Source: Flavobacteriales bacterium
GTDB lineage: Bacteria; Bacteroidota; Bacteroidia; Flavobacteriales_F; PHOS-HE28
Direction of reading: 5' to 3'
DNA length: 35,729 nt
Assembly (NCBI GenBank): GCA_018057455.1
Contig: JAGPDT010000030.1
Coordinates: forward strand, 1 to 35,729
Below, in pieces: positions 1-8,048 of the stretch; position 1 is the stretch's first letter, and each line of letters begins with the position of its first letter. Position numbers and translations under genes: made by a program. The notes below the pieces were generated by a model, which saw only the letters and a list, made by a program, of their open reading frames with translations, did not search any database and was not told where the DNA came from.

Positions 1-422
1 CGGATGGCGGGGGCAATGCGCTCCAGGGTGCCGGTGAGGTTGCCCATGCGCACCTTCTCGCACGCGCCGGCAATGGCGCCGCAGGCGGTGTGGCCCAGCA
101 CCAGCACCAGCTTCACGCCGGCGGCGGCCACGGCATATTCCATGCTGCCCAGCACATCGGGCGAAACAATGTTGCCCGCAATGCGGATGCTGAAGAGGTC
201 GCCCAGGCCTTGGTCGAAGACCAGTTCGGCGCTGGTGCGCGAATCCATGCAGCTGAGCACCACGGCGCTGGGGTATTGGCCCTGGGCGGTGGCCTGCACC
301 TGCAGCTGCAGGTCGCGGTTGGCCTTCAGGTTGTTGGCAAAGCGCGCGTTGCCCGCCAACAGCACGCGCAGCACATCGGCCGGGGAGAGTGCAGCCCGGG
401 TTTCGTGGGTGAGGGTCCTCAT
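1..422 (-). CDS. Beta-carbonic anhydrase (C-terminus cut by window edge)
   Basis: Beta-class carbonic anhydrase, interconverting CO2 and bicarbonate in the cytoplasm. The first 140 residues are visible. The zinc and active-site pattern is present: C58-x-D60-x-R62 in VVLSCMDSRTS, then H111 and C114 in LGHTACGAIAGA. This spacing is diagnostic of the family. The ATG (422-420) overlaps the TGA (421-419) of the upstream SulP transporter in an ATGA junction, so translation is probably coupled. SulP transporters next to carbonic anhydrases are a recurrent bacterial arrangement read as bicarbonate transport plus interconversion. The end of the gene lies outside the window, so full length is unknown. 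Identity is close to certain; the physiological link to the transporter is inference. Confidence 0.93.
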   Translation of the reverse strand, partial: MRTLTHETRAALSPADVLRVLLAGNARFANNLKANRDLQLQVQATAQGQYPSAVVLSCMDSRTSAELVFDQGLGDLFSIRIAGNIVSPDVLGSMEYAVAAAGVKLVLVLGHTACGAIAGACEKVRMGNLTGTLERIAPAI

Positions 423-2008
423 GCTTGGGCGGGGTTGGGGGTGGTGAAGCGGAAGGCATCCCGCAGGTGCTTGCGGCTGAGCCTGGCGGCGGTGCGGTGG
501 CGGCGGTGCTCACGCTGGCCCACCACCTCCACCACGGAGCCGTTCCGCGCGGCGCGCAAGCGGCCCTCGGCGAGGAGCTCGTGGATATCGGGGTCCAAGG
601 CCACCGCGCGGCTTACATCTATGATCAGGTGCGATCCCCGGGGCAGTTCATCCAACGTGCGTTGGATGCTGGCCTTGTTCAAGAAGCTCGTCTCCTCGCC
701 CAAGGCGATGCGCACCGGGGTGCCGGGTGCCACCGACCGCTCCAAAAGGTGGAACGGCACCTTGTAGTTGTTGCGCAGGATGATGGACAGGGCCACGGCC
801 ATGCCCAGGCCCACGCCCATCAGCAGGTCCAGGAACACCACCCCCAGCACGGTGGCCAGGAACGGGGTGAAGCGGCCCCAGCCGCCGTTCCACATGGCGC
901 GGAAGAGCGCGGGCTTGGCCAGTTTGTAGCCCACCTGCAGCAAGATCGCCGCCAACGCCGCGAAAGGGATCATGGCCAGCAGGTCGGGGAAGAGCACCAG
1001 GGCCAGCAGGATCCACACCCCGTGCAGCAGGGCCGAAAGCTTGGTGCGCCCGCCGGACTGGATGTTGGTGGAACTGCGCACGATCACCTGCGTAACGGGC
1101 AGGGCCCCGAGCAGGCCCGCCGCCATGTTGCCCACGCCTTGGGCCATCAGCTCGCGGTTCTTGGGGGTGGTGCGCCGCTGGGGGTCCAGCTTGTCGGCGG
1201 CTTCCACGCTCAGCAGGGTCTCCAAGCTGGCCACCACGGCCAGGGTGAGTGCGGTGGTCCACACCCGGGTGTTGTACACACCGGCCCAATCCGGCCCCGG
1301 GAAGAGGGCGCCAACGGAACTGCCTGAAAGGTCGGGCAGCTGCACGAAATGGGCTGCCGTGAGGGCGCCGAACGGAGCCGCACCGCCCCAGGCGCCCAGC
1401 GCCACGCCCACCACCACGGCCACCAGCGGCCCGGGCACCATGGCCAACAAGCGGTTGCTGCGCACCACCGGCCGTTCCCACAGCACCAGTACCGCCAAGC
1501 AACTTGCGGCAATGGCCACCGCACCGAAGCGGGGGGTGGCAAAGGCCATGGCCAGATCGGTGAACACGCCGCCCTCATTGCCCGCAACCGCGGTGAAGCC
1601 CAAGGCGTGCGGCACCTGCGCAAGGGCGATGAAGAGGCCGATACCGGCCAACATGCCCTTGATCACCGATGAAGGGAAGAAGTAGGCAATGGCGCCGCCC
1701 TTGGCCAGGCCCAGCAGGAACTGCAGCACCCCGGCCAGCAGCACGGCCAGCAGGAAGAGCGGGAAGGAATCCAGCGCGGCCACACTGGTGATGACGATGG
1801 CCGCAAGGCCGGCCGCCGGGCCGGAAACGCCCAGCTGCGAGCCGCTGATGGAGCCCACCACCAGGCCGCCGATCATGCCCGCCAGCAGGCCCGCGAAAGG
1901 CGGTGCACCGGAGGCCAGCGCAATGCCCAGGCAGAGCGGAATGGCCACCAGGGAAACAACAAGGGAGGAAGGTAGGTCGCGCTTGAGCGACCCGGACAAG
2001 GTTTTCAT
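419..2008 (-). CDS. SulP family inorganic anion transporter
   Basis: SulP (SLC26-like) transporter of about 529 residues in the inner membrane. The N-terminus MKTLSGSLKRDLPSSLVVS leads straight into a hydrophobic core of many membrane segments, with the family-typical GSISGSQLGVSGPAAGLAA stretch near residues 55-75. The last 100 or so residues form a STAS-like cytoplasmic domain, ending in a basic tail. The start at 2008 is chosen because the 30 residues upstream are proline/arginine rich and unlike the family. It overlaps the downstream beta-carbonic anhydrase by four bases, which favours bicarbonate as substrate; sulfate or another anion remains possible. The gene lies 111 bases after a small membrane protein gene, with an inverted repeat in the gap. 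Confidence 0.92.
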   Translation of the reverse strand: MKTLSGSLKRDLPSSLVVSLVAIPLCLGIALASGAPPFAGLLAGMIGGLVVGSISGSQLGVSGPAAGLAAIVITSVAALDSFPLFLLAVLLAGVLQFLLGLAKGGAIAYFFPSSVIKGMLAGIGLFIALAQVPHALGFTAVAGNEGGVFTDLAMAFATPRFGAVAIAASCLAVLVLWERPVVRSNRLLAMVPGPLVAVVVGVALGAWGGAAPFGALTAAHFVQLPDLSGSSVGALFPGPDWAGVYNTRVWTTALTLAVVASLETLLSVEAADKLDPQRRTTPKNRELMAQGVGNMAAGLLGALPVTQVIVRSSTNIQSGGRTKLSALLHGVWILLALVLFPDLLAMIPFAALAAILLQVGYKLAKPALFRAMWNGGWGRFTPFLATVLGVVFLDLLMGVGLGMAVALSIILRNNYKVPFHLLERSVAPGTPVRIALGEETSFLNKASIQRTLDELPRGSHLIIDVSRAVALDPDIHELLAEGRLRAARNGSVVEVVGQREHRRHRTAARLSRKHLRDAFRFTTPNPAQA

Positions 2009-2026
2009 GGAAAGGAGAATTGGACA

Positions 2027-2067
2027 GGGAACCCGCCAAGGGCCCGGCCACGGCATACCGGGTTCCC
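2027..2067. repeat. Inverted repeat upstream of the SulP gene
   Basis: GGGAACCCG at 2027-2035 is matched by CGGGTTCCC at 2059-2067, a perfect 9-base inverted repeat with a 23-base spacer. It begins 18 bases upstream of the SulP start codon (2008, minus strand), inside the gap after the 106-residue protein gene. It could be a regulator binding site, a leader hairpin or a weak terminator of the preceding gene. There is no T-run, so a simple intrinsic terminator is less likely. Confidence 0.4.
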
Positions 2068-2119
2068 GGATGGTACGCGGTGAAAGGCCAGGCAACAAGG
2101 CGCCGCAGGGGCGCCGGCA

Positions 2120-2440
2120 TCAAGCTGTCCGGGGCGGGCGCAGCAACACCTCGCCGATGGGGCCCGGCGGCACGGGCTCGTCGCCGTGGCCGAAGAGGGC
2201 CTTCATCCGCTGGCCCAGGCAGAGGGCGGCACCGGCCCAATCCCGATGGTCCTGGATGGCCGATTTCAGCACTTCACGGCCGTGGCTCTGCTCCTCTTCC
2301 ACGGGGGCGGGGGCGGCCATGGCCTTGCCCAGCGAAACCTGGAACACCGTGGGCAGCACCACCGTGGACAGCAGCAGCCCGCTGAAAAAGGCGGCTACGG
2401 CCAGCAGGGTGAACTTGGTCCAGGGGTGGCTTGGTCCCAT
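2120..2440 (-). CDS. Small single-pass membrane protein of unknown function
   Basis: A 106-residue protein I do not recognise. One membrane segment lies near residues 9-30 (FTLLAVAAFFSGLLLSTVVL), followed by an alanine/proline/glutamate linker and a soluble tail ending in prolines and arginines. The start at 2440 is supported by TATTTTTG at 2455-2448 on the minus strand, an exact match to the Bacteroidota TAnnTTTG -7 element, only seven bases from the ATG; the mRNA leader would be nearly absent. It lies between the PiT phosphate transporter and the SulP transporter on the same strand. That position suggests envelope or transport context but proves nothing about role. Confidence 0.72.
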   Translation of the reverse strand: MGPSHPWTKFTLLAVAAFFSGLLLSTVVLPTVFQVSLGKAMAAPAPVEEEQSHGREVLKSAIQDHRDWAGAALCLGQRMKALFGHGDEPVPPGPIGEVLLRPPRTA

Positions 2441-2447
2441 CGGGGTG

Positions 2448-2455
2448 CAAAAATA
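2448..2455 (-). promoter_or_regulatory. -7 promoter element TATTTTTG
   Basis: Minus-strand TATTTTTG matches the Bacteroidota sigma-A -7 consensus TAnnTTTG exactly. Seven bases separate it from the ATG at 2440, implying a leader of only a few bases. No clear -33 TTG was identified. Confidence 0.55.
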
Positions 2456-2499
2456 GCCGGGTTGCATGGCCTGTACAACGCTCCTTCGGGCCGGCGTGT

Positions 2500-3900
2500 T
2501 CACAGGCCGAACATCATGCAGCACCAGTAGGTGATGGCGGCCATCAGGGCGCTCACGGGGATGGTGATGATCCAGGCCCAGAGCAGGCGCACGGTAACGC
2601 CCCAGCGCACGGCGCTGAGCCGCTTGATGGCACCCACGCCAATGATGGAGCCGGTGATCGTATGGGTGGTGCTCACCGGAATGCCCATCTGCTCGGTGAG
2701 GTAGAGGGTCATGGCCCCACCGGTCTCGGCGGAAACGCCCTCGAGGGCGGTGACCTTGGTGATGCGCGTGCCCATGGTCTTGATGATCTTCCAACCGCCG
2801 CTGAGCGTGCCCAGGCCGATCATGGTATAGCAGGCCAGCGGCACCCAATCGGGCATGTCCTTGAAGTCGGTGATGTTGCCGTTGGCGATGAGGGCGGCGG
2901 CAATGATGCCCATGACCTTTTGCGCGTCGTTGCCGCCATGGCCCAGGCTGAAGGCGGCGGAGCTGGCCAGCTGCAGGCGCTTGAACATGCGCGCCATGCT
3001 GAAGGCATTGGGCGTGCGCACCTTCTCCACATAAATGTAGGCGCCGCAGAACAGCGCGAAGAGGAACATGATGCCGTAGCGGATCTTGCTGTTGTCGCCG
3101 TTGCGGATCGCTTGGGCCACCTTGGCCTGGTCGATGTCCGGGGCCACTTCGCCCTGGATCATTTGCGCCACGCCCTTGGAGCCTTTGATGTGGTACATGG
3201 CCAGGTAGGGCACCGCCTCCTCGTAATTCAGCGTTGCCGCATCCAGCTCGGCTTGGAACTCCGGGTGCAGCAAGGCCTTTTCCTCCAAGGCGGGCACGCC
3301 CATGGCCGAGGCCAGGTTGGCCTCCATCTTGCCTTGTTGCAGGTGCACGAAGAGCATCCAGGTGAACACCGCGCTGAGCACCAGCAGGCACACCCGGAAC
3401 CAGGTGTTCTCCACCAAGGTGACCAAGGAAATGAACATGCTCATGAGCATGCCCACCAGCGGGGCCAGGAAGATGAAGGCCACGATCACCAGGATCTTGT
3501 TGCTCTCCACCACATCCCCCACGGTGAGGCCGTTGTAATGCGTGAAGGCATGGGTGAGGGCCGCGCCTGCGAAGCCGCCGATGAGCGTGTGCGAACTGCT
3601 GCTGGGGATGCCGTACCACCAGGTGAGCAGGTTCCAGATGATGGCCGCCACCAGCCCGCTGAAGATCACCGGCAGGGTGATGAACTCCTGGTGCACCACC
3701 TTGCTGATGGTGTTGGCCACCGCATGGTCCTTGAAGATGAAGAACGCCGCGAAGTTGAACATGGCCGCCCACAACACCGCCTGCAGCGGGCTGAGCACCT
3801 TGGTGCTCACCACCGTGGCAATGGAGTTGGCCGCATCATGGAAGCCGTTGATGTAATCGAACACAAGGGCCAGGATGATGATGGCGACCAACAAGCTCAT
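2500..3900 (-). CDS. PiT family inorganic phosphate transporter
   Basis: Low-affinity phosphate permease of the PiT family (ion-coupled), inner membrane, about 466 residues. Both family signatures are visible: GFHDAANSIATVVSTKVLSP near the N-terminus and SLGHGGNDAQKVMGII in the second half. A long hydrophilic stretch in the middle (from FQAELDAATLNYEE to GDNSKIRYG) separates the two membrane halves and explains a length above the roughly 400 residues of compact members. The start MSLLVAIIILALVFDYING at 3900 is preferred to codons 14 residues upstream, which lack family resemblance. The DUF47/PhoU-like gene lies 142 bases upstream on the same strand, the classic partner of PiT permeases, so the pair most likely forms a regulated phosphate uptake unit. 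Confidence 0.95.
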   Translation of the reverse strand: MSLLVAIIILALVFDYINGFHDAANSIATVVSTKVLSPLQAVLWAAMFNFAAFFIFKDHAVANTISKVVHQEFITLPVIFSGLVAAIIWNLLTWWYGIPSSSSHTLIGGFAGAALTHAFTHYNGLTVGDVVESNKILVIVAFIFLAPLVGMLMSMFISLVTLVENTWFRVCLLVLSAVFTWMLFVHLQQGKMEANLASAMGVPALEEKALLHPEFQAELDAATLNYEEAVPYLAMYHIKGSKGVAQMIQGEVAPDIDQAKVAQAIRNGDNSKIRYGIMFLFALFCGAYIYVEKVRTPNAFSMARMFKRLQLASSAAFSLGHGGNDAQKVMGIIAAALIANGNITDFKDMPDWVPLACYTMIGLGTLSGGWKIIKTMGTRITKVTALEGVSAETGGAMTLYLTEQMGIPVSTTHTITGSIIGVGAIKRLSAVRWGVTVRLLWAWIITIPVSALMAAITYWCCMMFGL

Positions 3901-4042
3901 GCGGACCGGTGCGGGTGTTTGGAAGGTCCGGCCCCTGCGCAACAGGGCCAGGTTGAAATGACCAAGGTGGAGGGCGGGGTGGCCATGGTCGTTGGCGGGG
4001 CCTTCACCCCGTGCGCCACTTCACCACGGCTGTTGGCTTGCA

Positions 4043-4690
4043 TCAGGCGTACTTGAGCATGATCGACTCGATCACGTTGGCCACGTCCTCGCATTTGTCG
4101 GTGGCCATTTCCAGCATCATGTACGTGTCGCGCATCTTGATCAGGTGGATCGCGTCCTTCTCATTGGCGAAGAGCTGCTCAATGGCGGCGTCGCACACCT
4201 CGTCGGCCTCATTCTCCATGCTGTTCACGTCGATCACGAACTGCTGGTGGGCGTAAGGCTTGTTGAGGTCGCGCAGGTGGTGCACGGCGAGCTGCACGAT
4301 CTTGGCCCCCTCATTCACCAGGCGCGCCAGCTCCTTGCAGGTGCCATCGGGCTTGTCTATGTGGAACAGTTCAAGGTTCTTCGCGCTCGCCAGGATGTAA
4401 TCGGCCACATCGTCCAAGCTGCTGGCCAGCGCGTGGATGTCCTCCCGGTCGATGGGGGTGATGAAGTTGCGGGCCAGGTCCTGGAAGATGGTGTGCGTGA
4501 GGTCGTCGTTGGCGCGCTCCTGCAGCACCAGCCGCTCAATGATGGCCGTACGCTGGGCCCCCGGTTCCGAGGCCATGGCCAGCACCAGGTCCTCGCTCAT
4601 CTTCAGCACGTTCGCCGCGGAGGCTTCAAAGTGGTAGAAGAACACCTTGTCCTGGGGCTTGAACATGCGGAAGAACTGTCCGATCGGCAT
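4043..4690 (-). CDS. DUF47 family PhoU-like Pit accessory protein
   Basis: A 215-residue, mostly helical, cytoplasmic protein starting MPIGQFFRMFKPQDKVFFYHF, the standard opening of the DUF47 (Pit accessory/PhoU-related) family. Acidic motifs typical of PhoU-like metal-binding bundles are seen, for example ENEADEVCDAAIEQLF and EMATDKCEDVANVIESI. These proteins accompany PiT transporters and are thought to modulate them. The gene precedes the PiT gene on the same strand. The start at 4690 is chosen because the preceding 40 codons are unlike the family and because an exact -7 element TACATTTG lies 20 bases upstream. Confidence 0.93.
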   Translation of the reverse strand: MPIGQFFRMFKPQDKVFFYHFEASAANVLKMSEDLVLAMASEPGAQRTAIIERLVLQERANDDLTHTIFQDLARNFITPIDREDIHALASSLDDVADYILASAKNLELFHIDKPDGTCKELARLVNEGAKIVQLAVHHLRDLNKPYAHQQFVIDVNSMENEADEVCDAAIEQLFANEKDAIHLIKMRDTYMMLEMATDKCEDVANVIESIMLKYA

Positions 4691-4710
4691 CTTGGGCGGG
4701 TTAGCGGCGC

Positions 4711-4718
4711 CAAATGTA
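4711..4718 (-). promoter_or_regulatory. -7 promoter element TACATTTG for the DUF47-PiT unit
   Basis: Minus-strand TACATTTG matches TAnnTTTG exactly and lies 20 bases upstream of the DUF47 ATG at 4690. Predicted leader is about 15 bases. A good -33 TTG was not seen. Confidence 0.6.
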
Positions 4719-4808
4719 GCTGCCTCGTTCCGTTGAGGGCTGCCGCCGCGCGGATTTAACCCTGCGGAAACATGCCCGTTGCCCGGTGCCATGGCGTACG
4801 TTCGCACC

Positions 4809-5402
4809 ATGTACTACGCTTTCAAAGGCATGCGGCCGGTGGTGCACCCTTCGGCCTTCGTGCACCCCGCGGCCACGGTCACCGGCCATGTGGTCATTGG
4901 CCGCCAGGTGTACATCGGGCCGGGCGCCGCCCTGCGCGGCGATTGGGGCGGCATTGTGGTGGAAGACGGATGCAATGTGCAGGAGAACTGCACCGTGCAC
5001 ATGTTCCCCGGCGTTACCGTGCGCTTGGAGCGCGATGCACACATCGGCCACGGGGCCATCATCCACGGCGCGCACGTGGGCCCCAACTGCCTGGTGGGCA
5101 TGAACGCCGTGCTCATGGACCGCGTGGTGCTGGGCGAAGGCTGCATCGTGGGCGCCTTGGCCTTTCTGCCGGCGGATTCCGTGTGGGAGCCGCGCCAGGT
5201 GATCGTGGGCAACCCGGCACGCGCCGTGAAGGCCGTGAGCGATGAGATGCTCGCCTGGAAGAGCGCCGGCACCAAGCTCTACCAAGCCTTGCCCGCCGAC
5301 ATGCACCAGTGGCTTCAAGCGTGCGAGCCCCTGCGTGAGGTGCCCGCCGAACCCCCTCCCTTCCCCACGGACTACCGCACGTGGAACCAGACCAAAGGAT
5401 GA
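4809..5402 (+). CDS. PaaY-like gamma-carbonic anhydrase/hexapeptide-repeat protein
   Basis: A 197-residue left-handed beta-helix protein of the PaaY/CaiE/gamma-carbonic anhydrase group. Hexapeptide repeats run from VVHPSAFVHPAATVTGHVV through GCIVGALAFLPADS. Histidines at the expected metal positions are seen in CTVHMFPG and in HIGHGAIIHGAHVG. PaaY proteins act as thioesterases or gatekeepers in phenylacetate breakdown; other members are carbonic anhydrases, and no paa gene is visible here, so substrate is open. The start at 4809 (MYYAFKGMRPVVHPSAF) matches the usual family N-terminus and length; an in-frame ATG at 4791 is the alternative. TACGTTCG at 4797-4804 sits four bases before the chosen ATG and may be a -7 element of a leaderless message. 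Confidence 0.88.
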   Translation: MYYAFKGMRPVVHPSAFVHPAATVTGHVVIGRQVYIGPGAALRGDWGGIVVEDGCNVQENCTVHMFPGVTVRLERDAHIGHGAIIHGAHVGPNCLVGMNAVLMDRVVLGEGCIVGALAFLPADSVWEPRQVIVGNPARAVKAVSDEMLAWKSAGTKLYQALPADMHQWLQACEPLREVPAEPPPFPTDYRTWNQTKG

Positions 5403-5415
5403 GCCTTGCCCGCCC

Positions 5416-5793
5416 TTACGGCTGGTGCGGTGCCGGGCCCTGGCGGCCCTTGCGCGCCTGGTCCAGGTGCAGCTTGTGCAACAGCCGGTGGATGGTGGGC
5501 GCCAACATGGCCGCCACGATCGTGAGCAAGGCCACCCCGCAGTACAGCGCATAGATCGAGGCGAACCACTTGGCGGCATCGTTGGGCAACGGGTCCACCG
5601 GCCCCATGCCACCGAGGATCATGCTGGCGTTGAGGAACGCATCGGTGAAGCCCAGCCGGGCAAAGGCCATGTAGCCCCCCACGCCAAGGGCCAGGCTGGC
5701 CGCAATGAAGGCCAAGGCCCACAGCATGAAGCGCAGCTGCCGGCGCACGTAAAGGCGCCGGTGGGGCAAGGGATCGTTGAACGCGCCGAACAT
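5416..5793 (-). CDS. Small membrane protein with pore-like loop, unknown function
   Basis: A 125-residue protein. After a basic N-terminus (HRRLYVRRQLRF), one membrane helix (WALAFIAASLALGVGGYMAF) is followed by a short re-entrant-looking loop, NASMILGGMGPVDPL, and a second helix (FASIYALYCGVALLTIVAAM), then a basic amphipathic tail. This helix-loop-helix layout recalls a two-helix potassium-channel pore in which GGMGPVD takes the place of the TVGYGD filter. Similar short proteins are widespread and usually annotated hypothetical or as channel-like; I cannot assign a conducted ion. The start at 5793 (MFGAFNDPLPHRRLY) is preferred over codons 30 residues upstream. It converges with the PaaY-like gene, 13 bases apart. 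Confidence 0.75.
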   Translation of the reverse strand: MFGAFNDPLPHRRLYVRRQLRFMLWALAFIAASLALGVGGYMAFARLGFTDAFLNASMILGGMGPVDPLPNDAAKWFASIYALYCGVALLTIVAAMLAPTIHRLLHKLHLDQARKGRQGPAPHQP

Positions 5794-5881
5794 GCCGGAA
5801 AGGTAGCGATCAACACGGGGCCGTTCACCGAAAGCACAGGGCGGCCGCTGGTGCGGTGCCGCCGCCCTTGAACTTCGCGGC

Positions 5882-6250
5882 ATGCGCGGTTTCTACAGCA
5901 TCGGCCTGCTCGTGCTCAGCAATGCCTTCATGACCCTGGCCTGGTACGGCCACCTGCGCTACAAGGACCAGCCGGCGTTGGCCAAATGGGGCCTGTTCAC
6001 CGTGGTGCTCACCAGCTGGGGCATCGCCTTCTTTGAATACTGCCTGCAGGTGCCCGCCAACAGGCTTGGCCATGTGGGCCATGGCGGGCCCTTCTCGCTG
6101 GTGCAGTTGAAGGTGGTGCAGGAAGTGATCACCCTGGTGGTGTTCGTGGCCTTCAGCACCCTCGCCTTCAAAGACCAGGTGTTCCGCTGGAACCACGCCT
6201 TGGCCGCGGTGCTGCTGGTGGCGGCGGTGTGGCTGGTGTTCACCAAATAG
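5882..6250 (+). CDS. DUF486/DMT family small membrane protein
   Basis: A 122-residue inner-membrane protein with four predicted helices: near residues 5-22, 36-55, 78-97 and 103-120. The stretch TSWGIAFFEYCLQVPANRLGH is characteristic of DUF486, a member of the drug/metabolite transporter superfamily of half-size proteins. Substrate is unknown. It ends one base before the antiporter start codon, so the two are almost certainly co-transcribed. GAACTTCG at 5870-5877 lies exactly four bases before the ATG, a spacing seen at other weak -7-like motifs in this window. Confidence 0.88.
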   Translation: MRGFYSIGLLVLSNAFMTLAWYGHLRYKDQPALAKWGLFTVVLTSWGIAFFEYCLQVPANRLGHVGHGGPFSLVQLKVVQEVITLVVFVAFSTLAFKDQVFRWNHALAAVLLVAAVWLVFTK

Positions 6251-6251
6251 C

Positions 6252-7982
6252 ATGCACGACGGGCTGTACAAGGAACTGGTGCTGGTGCTGGCCTTGGCCG
6301 TGGGCATCATCCTGCTGTTGCGCAAGCTGAAGATGCCCGGCGTGCTGGGCTTCATCCTCGCGGGCATGCTGGCAGGTCCCCACATGCTGGGCTGGGTGGA
6401 TGAAGTGGAAAGGGTGCAGGAACTGGCCGAATTCGGCATGATCTTCCTGCTGTTCGTGATCGGCATGGGCTTCAGCCTCAAGGAGCTCTCCTCCATCGGC
6501 CTCACCGTGTTCGTGGGCGGTTCCTTGCAGGCCGCGCTCACCATCGCCCTTGTCGCCGGGCTGTGCACCTCCTTGGGCATGGCCCTGCCGGCATCCCTCT
6601 TCATGGGCTTCCTGGTCACCCTCAGCAGCACGGCCATCGTGCTGCGCGTGTTGCAGGAACGCGGCAAGCTGGAATCCACCGTGGGCCGGGCCATCTCCGG
6701 CATCCTCATCTTCCAGGACATCCTGGTGGTGCCCATGATGCTGGTGATGCCCATGCTCGCGGGCCGCAGCGGCAACATCGGCGGAGACCTCCTGCGCCTG
6801 GCGGGCAAGGTGGTGCTGCTCCTGGTGCTGATCTACGTGGGCGGGCGCTGGGCGGTGCCGCGGCTGCTGCGCCACGTCTCCATGGGGCGCAACAAGGAAC
6901 TCTTCATCCTCACCGTGGTGCTGCTCTGCTTCGCCGCCGCCTGGGGCACCGCCGCCCTCGGCCTCTCCTTGGCGCTGGGCGCCTTCTTCGCCGGCCTCAT
7001 CATCAGCGGTACCGATCAGGTGCACCACGCCGCGGACATGGTGCAGCCCTTCCACCAACTGTTCATGAGCTTCTTCTTCGTCAGCATCGGCATGCTGGTG
7101 CACCCCGCGCTCTTCACCTCCTCCCCCCTGCTGGTGATCGGCCTGGCGCTGGCGGTGATGCTGGCCAAGACCTTCACCGGTTTCCTCGCCGTGTGGCTGC
7201 TGCGTTACCCCGTGCGCACCGCCCTGCAATGCGGCCTGGCGCTCTTCCAGGTGGGCGAGTTCTCCTTCGTGCTGGCCGCAGCCGGCATCGGCCTGGGCCT
7301 GCTTTCCCAGCAGCAACATCAGCTCTTTCTGGCCGTCTCCATCATCACCATGGCGGCAACGCCCATGGTCATGGCGCGCTCGCGGCGCATCGCCGGGGGC
7401 ACGTTCAACCGGCTGCTTCCCCGCACGGGCAAGGTGCTCGATGCATTGCTCAACGTGGGCTCGCCGCCGGAAGAAGCCGTTCATCAACTGCTCAAGGACC
7501 ATGTGGTGATCATCGGCTTCGGCCTGGCCGGCCAACAAGTGGCCTGGGCGGCGCAAAGCAGGAAGGTGCGCTGCGTGGTGGTGGAGGAAGATCCCGAACT
7601 CGCCGAACGGGCGGTGCAGCGCGGTATGCGCACCATCCAAGGCAGCGCTTACCAGGGATCGGTTCTGGAGGAGGCCCATGTGGCCACCGCGCGAGTGGTG
7701 GTGGTCGCCCTCAGCGATGGCCACCTGGCCAAGCGCGTGGTGGCTGCACTGGAAACTGCCACCAAGGCACGCCTAATGGTACGGTCACGGTTCGCCGCGG
7801 ATGCGGGCGCCCTCCATGCAAAGGGTGCAGACGAGGTGGTCTCCGAAGACCTGGAAAGCGCGCTGCAACTGGTGGAGCACGTGTTGCGCCGCTACCACGC
7901 CCCTGCGGCCGGCATCCGCGAGGTCACCGGGTACCTCCGCAGCGTGCAGGAGAGCACCGCCGCCAGCGCCCATGTCGCCTAA
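6252..7982 (+). CDS. CPA2 family cation/proton antiporter with RCK (TrkA-N) domain
   Basis: A 576-residue KefB/KefC-like monovalent cation:proton antiporter in the inner membrane. Residues about 5-375 hold a dozen hydrophobic segments of the Na_H_Exchanger fold, with family-typical stretches such as TLSSTAIVLRVLQE, SGILIFQDILVVP and LSLALGAFFAGLIISGTD. From about residue 417 a Rossmann domain starts: DHVVIIGFGLAGQQVA carries the GxGxxG nucleotide-binding loop, and it runs to about residue 545. There is no obvious extra C-terminal RCK-C domain, and the tail is short. Such proteins export potassium or sodium in exchange for protons, gated by ligand binding to the RCK domain. It follows the DUF486 gene by one base. 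Confidence 0.94.
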   Translation: MHDGLYKELVLVLALAVGIILLLRKLKMPGVLGFILAGMLAGPHMLGWVDEVERVQELAEFGMIFLLFVIGMGFSLKELSSIGLTVFVGGSLQAALTIALVAGLCTSLGMALPASLFMGFLVTLSSTAIVLRVLQERGKLESTVGRAISGILIFQDILVVPMMLVMPMLAGRSGNIGGDLLRLAGKVVLLLVLIYVGGRWAVPRLLRHVSMGRNKELFILTVVLLCFAAAWGTAALGLSLALGAFFAGLIISGTDQVHHAADMVQPFHQLFMSFFFVSIGMLVHPALFTSSPLLVIGLALAVMLAKTFTGFLAVWLLRYPVRTALQCGLALFQVGEFSFVLAAAGIGLGLLSQQQHQLFLAVSIITMAATPMVMARSRRIAGGTFNRLLPRTGKVLDALLNVGSPPEEAVHQLLKDHVVIIGFGLAGQQVAWAAQSRKVRCVVVEEDPELAERAVQRGMRTIQGSAYQGSVLEEAHVATARVVVVALSDGHLAKRVVAALETATKARLMVRSRFAADAGALHAKGADEVVSEDLESALQLVEHVLRRYHAPAAGIREVTGYLRSVQESTAASAHVA

Positions 7983-8038
7983 CGGCTCTTTTCGCCCGAT
8001 AAATTGTCCCGTTGAAACCATCAGTGGCGTTTTGCGTA

Positions 8039-8046
8039 TATAATTG
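8039..8046 (+). promoter_or_regulatory. Possible -7 element TATAATTG before the receiver-kinase operon
   Basis: TATAATTG differs by one base from TAnnTTTG and lies two bases before the ATG at 8049. The flanking stretch 8001-8046 is clearly AT-richer than its surroundings, as expected of a promoter. If it is the -7 element the message would begin at or within the start codon, so a start further downstream (ATG 8073, MLDTSPLHVML) is conceivable. Confidence 0.35.
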
Positions 8047-8048
8047 CC

